DNA of 7,023 nucleotides from an uncultured Bacilli bacterium. GTDB taxonomy: Bacteria > Bacillota_I > Bacilli_A > RF39 > UBA660. Position numbers and translations under genes: made by a program. Positions 6,874 through 7,023 of the stretch are shown here, piece after piece (positions within the stretch are counted from its first letter, which is position 1; each line of letters starts with the position of its first letter). Where the stretch lies: positions 1-7,023 of the forward strand of contig CANRKE010000062.1 in assembly GCA_947631135.1 (NCBI GenBank). The letters are read 5' to 3'. The notes under the pieces were generated by a model. The model saw only the letters and a list, made by a program, of their open reading frames with translations, made no database searches and was not told the origin of the DNA.

Positions 6874-6948
6874 TTATAAGTATGACCCCCCCCATATCGA
6901 ACATATGTTTGTTCGTACTTTTTTATGAGGAGGACCTACCTTTTTCAT
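6874..6948 (-). CDS. Candidate 24-codon leader peptide (uORF)
   Basis: ATG at 6946-6948 lies about 3 bases after the predicted transcription start and opens 24 codons ending in TAA at 6874-6876. The peptide begins MKKVGPPHKK and ends SIWGGSYL; it contains Pro-Pro, a known ribosome-slowing pair, and rare codons (CGA, GGG). There is no ribosome site, so it would be translated as a near-leaderless mRNA. Its stop is 8 bases before the anti-SD arm at 6855-6865, so a ribosome pausing at the end would cover that arm and free the downstream SD. It could be chance: short ORFs are common and nothing shows it is expressed. Confidence 0.3.
   Translation of the reverse strand: MKKVGPPHKKVRTNICSIWGGSYL
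6886..6893. repeat. C8/G8 homopolymer tract in the leader
   Basis: Eight C on the plus strand, read as eight G in the leader RNA. It is strikingly out of place in this AT-rich DNA. It sits inside the candidate uORF and in one arm of the leader stem. Such tracts change length by slippage and often phase-vary surface genes. Confidence 0.9.
6898..6915. promoter_or_regulatory. Inverted repeat resembling a LexA (SOS) box
   Basis: CGAACATATGTTTG (6898-6911) fits the Bacillus LexA/DinR pattern CGAAC-N4-GTTYG. Overlapping it, CGAACA (6898-6903) and TGTTCG (6910-6915) form a perfect 6-base inverted repeat around a 6-base loop, which would be an RNA hairpin in the leader. DNA operator and RNA stem are competing explanations. 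The site lies about 40 bases downstream of the predicted start, an unusual place for a LexA operator. Confidence 0.35.
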
Positions 6949-6957
6949 TACAATTTA

Positions 6958-6986
6958 ATTCTATCAAATTATTTTGATTAGTACAA
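6958..6986 (-). promoter_or_regulatory. Promoter of the TasA-like gene
   Basis: On the minus strand TTGTAC (complement of 6981-6986), a 17-base spacer and TAGAAT (complement of 6958-6963), preceded by TG one base upstream, form a good extended -10 promoter. The start would be G at 6951. An inverted repeat ATCAAA-ttat-TTTGAT (6963-6978) fills the spacer and touches the -10, a possible operator. A further perfect TATAAT (complement of 7003-7008) lies upstream, but its -35 would fall outside the window. Confidence 0.6.
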
Positions 6987-7023
6987 TATTTTTGTTTAAA
7001 TTATTATAAATCTTTTGATAATT

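Larger units (their letters stand above)
6834..6951 (-). promoter_or_regulatory. Structured, switch-like 5' leader of the TasA-like gene
   Basis: The predicted transcript starts near 6951 and leaves about 118 bases before the TTG start. The leader holds (a) AAGGTAGGT near its 5' end (complement of 6934-6942), (b) a stem pairing CCTCCTCATA with TATG plus the G-run, enclosing a hairpin CGAACA/TGTTCG (6898-6915), and (c) an SD-covering hairpin (6841-6865). The SD-side arm contains a second copy of AAGGTAGGT (6842-6850), and both copies can pair with ACTTACCTT (6856-6864, one G-U). The two pairings exclude each other, as in translational riboswitches. I match it to no known riboswitch class. Confidence 0.5.

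Noticed and set aside
6925..6981. 18-codon plus-strand ORF starting at ATG 6925, with GAGGAGG nearby
   Set aside because: The GAGGAGG lies inside the ORF, not upstream, and no start codon follows it at a usable distance. It is better explained as the complement of the leader stem.
1..7023. CRISPR array, tRNA or rRNA genes, insertion sequence or transposase
   Set aside because: No regularly spaced repeats, cloverleaf, rRNA-like sequence, transposase motif or terminal inverted repeats were seen.

Overview
The window is very AT-rich (little GC outside a few short islands) and carries Gram-positive-type genes with strong Shine-Dalgarno sites, lysine/asparagine-rich proteins, a sortase and LPXTG-like surface proteins. 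Tryptophan is encoded by TGG, and TGA appears to end rnr, so the standard bacterial code is indicated rather than the mycoplasma code. The best guess is an uncultured, low-GC, host-associated Bacillota (class Bacilli, RF39/RFN20-like). That placement is inferred from style and remembered homologues, not from a marker-gene tree.

Layout: (1) 1-124, the end of the housekeeping operon with a clear hairpin terminator for smpB. (2) 125-2681, minus strand, smpB and rnr, with 4 bases between them and the smpB ribosome binding site inside the end of rnr. This is the classical Firmicutes rnr-smpB pair for trans-translation and structured-RNA decay. (3) 2682-2965, a divergent regulatory region with three inverted repeats and a well-formed extended -10 promoter reading right. 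(4) 2966-5078, plus strand, a two-gene surface cassette: a thioester/Cna-B adhesin with the unusual sorting motif VPSTY, overlapping a small sortase. (5) 5079-5114, a 36-bp perfect palindrome between convergent genes, probably a bidirectional terminator. (6) 5118-6833, minus strand, a TTG-started membrane-anchored or secreted protein whose N-terminus resembles TasA/camelysin matrix proteins and whose middle and C-terminus recall phage tail modules. (7) 6834-7023, its promoter and a complex 5' leader.

The most interesting part is the leader at 6834-6951. It has a good promoter, then a nearly leaderless 24-codon upstream ORF containing Pro-Pro and a run of eight G. A hairpin follows that covers the Shine-Dalgarno site of the main gene. 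A second copy of the SD-side sequence, near the 5' end, can pair with the anti-SD arm instead. The parts could form an on/off translational switch driven by uORF translation, by an RNA fold or ligand, and/or by G-tract length change (phase variation).

Functionally, the right-hand 4 kb looks like a cell-surface module: an adhesin able to bind host or partner amines covalently, the enzyme that may anchor it, and a large fibre- or matrix-like protein under its own regulated leader. It abuts a conserved RNA-quality-control operon.
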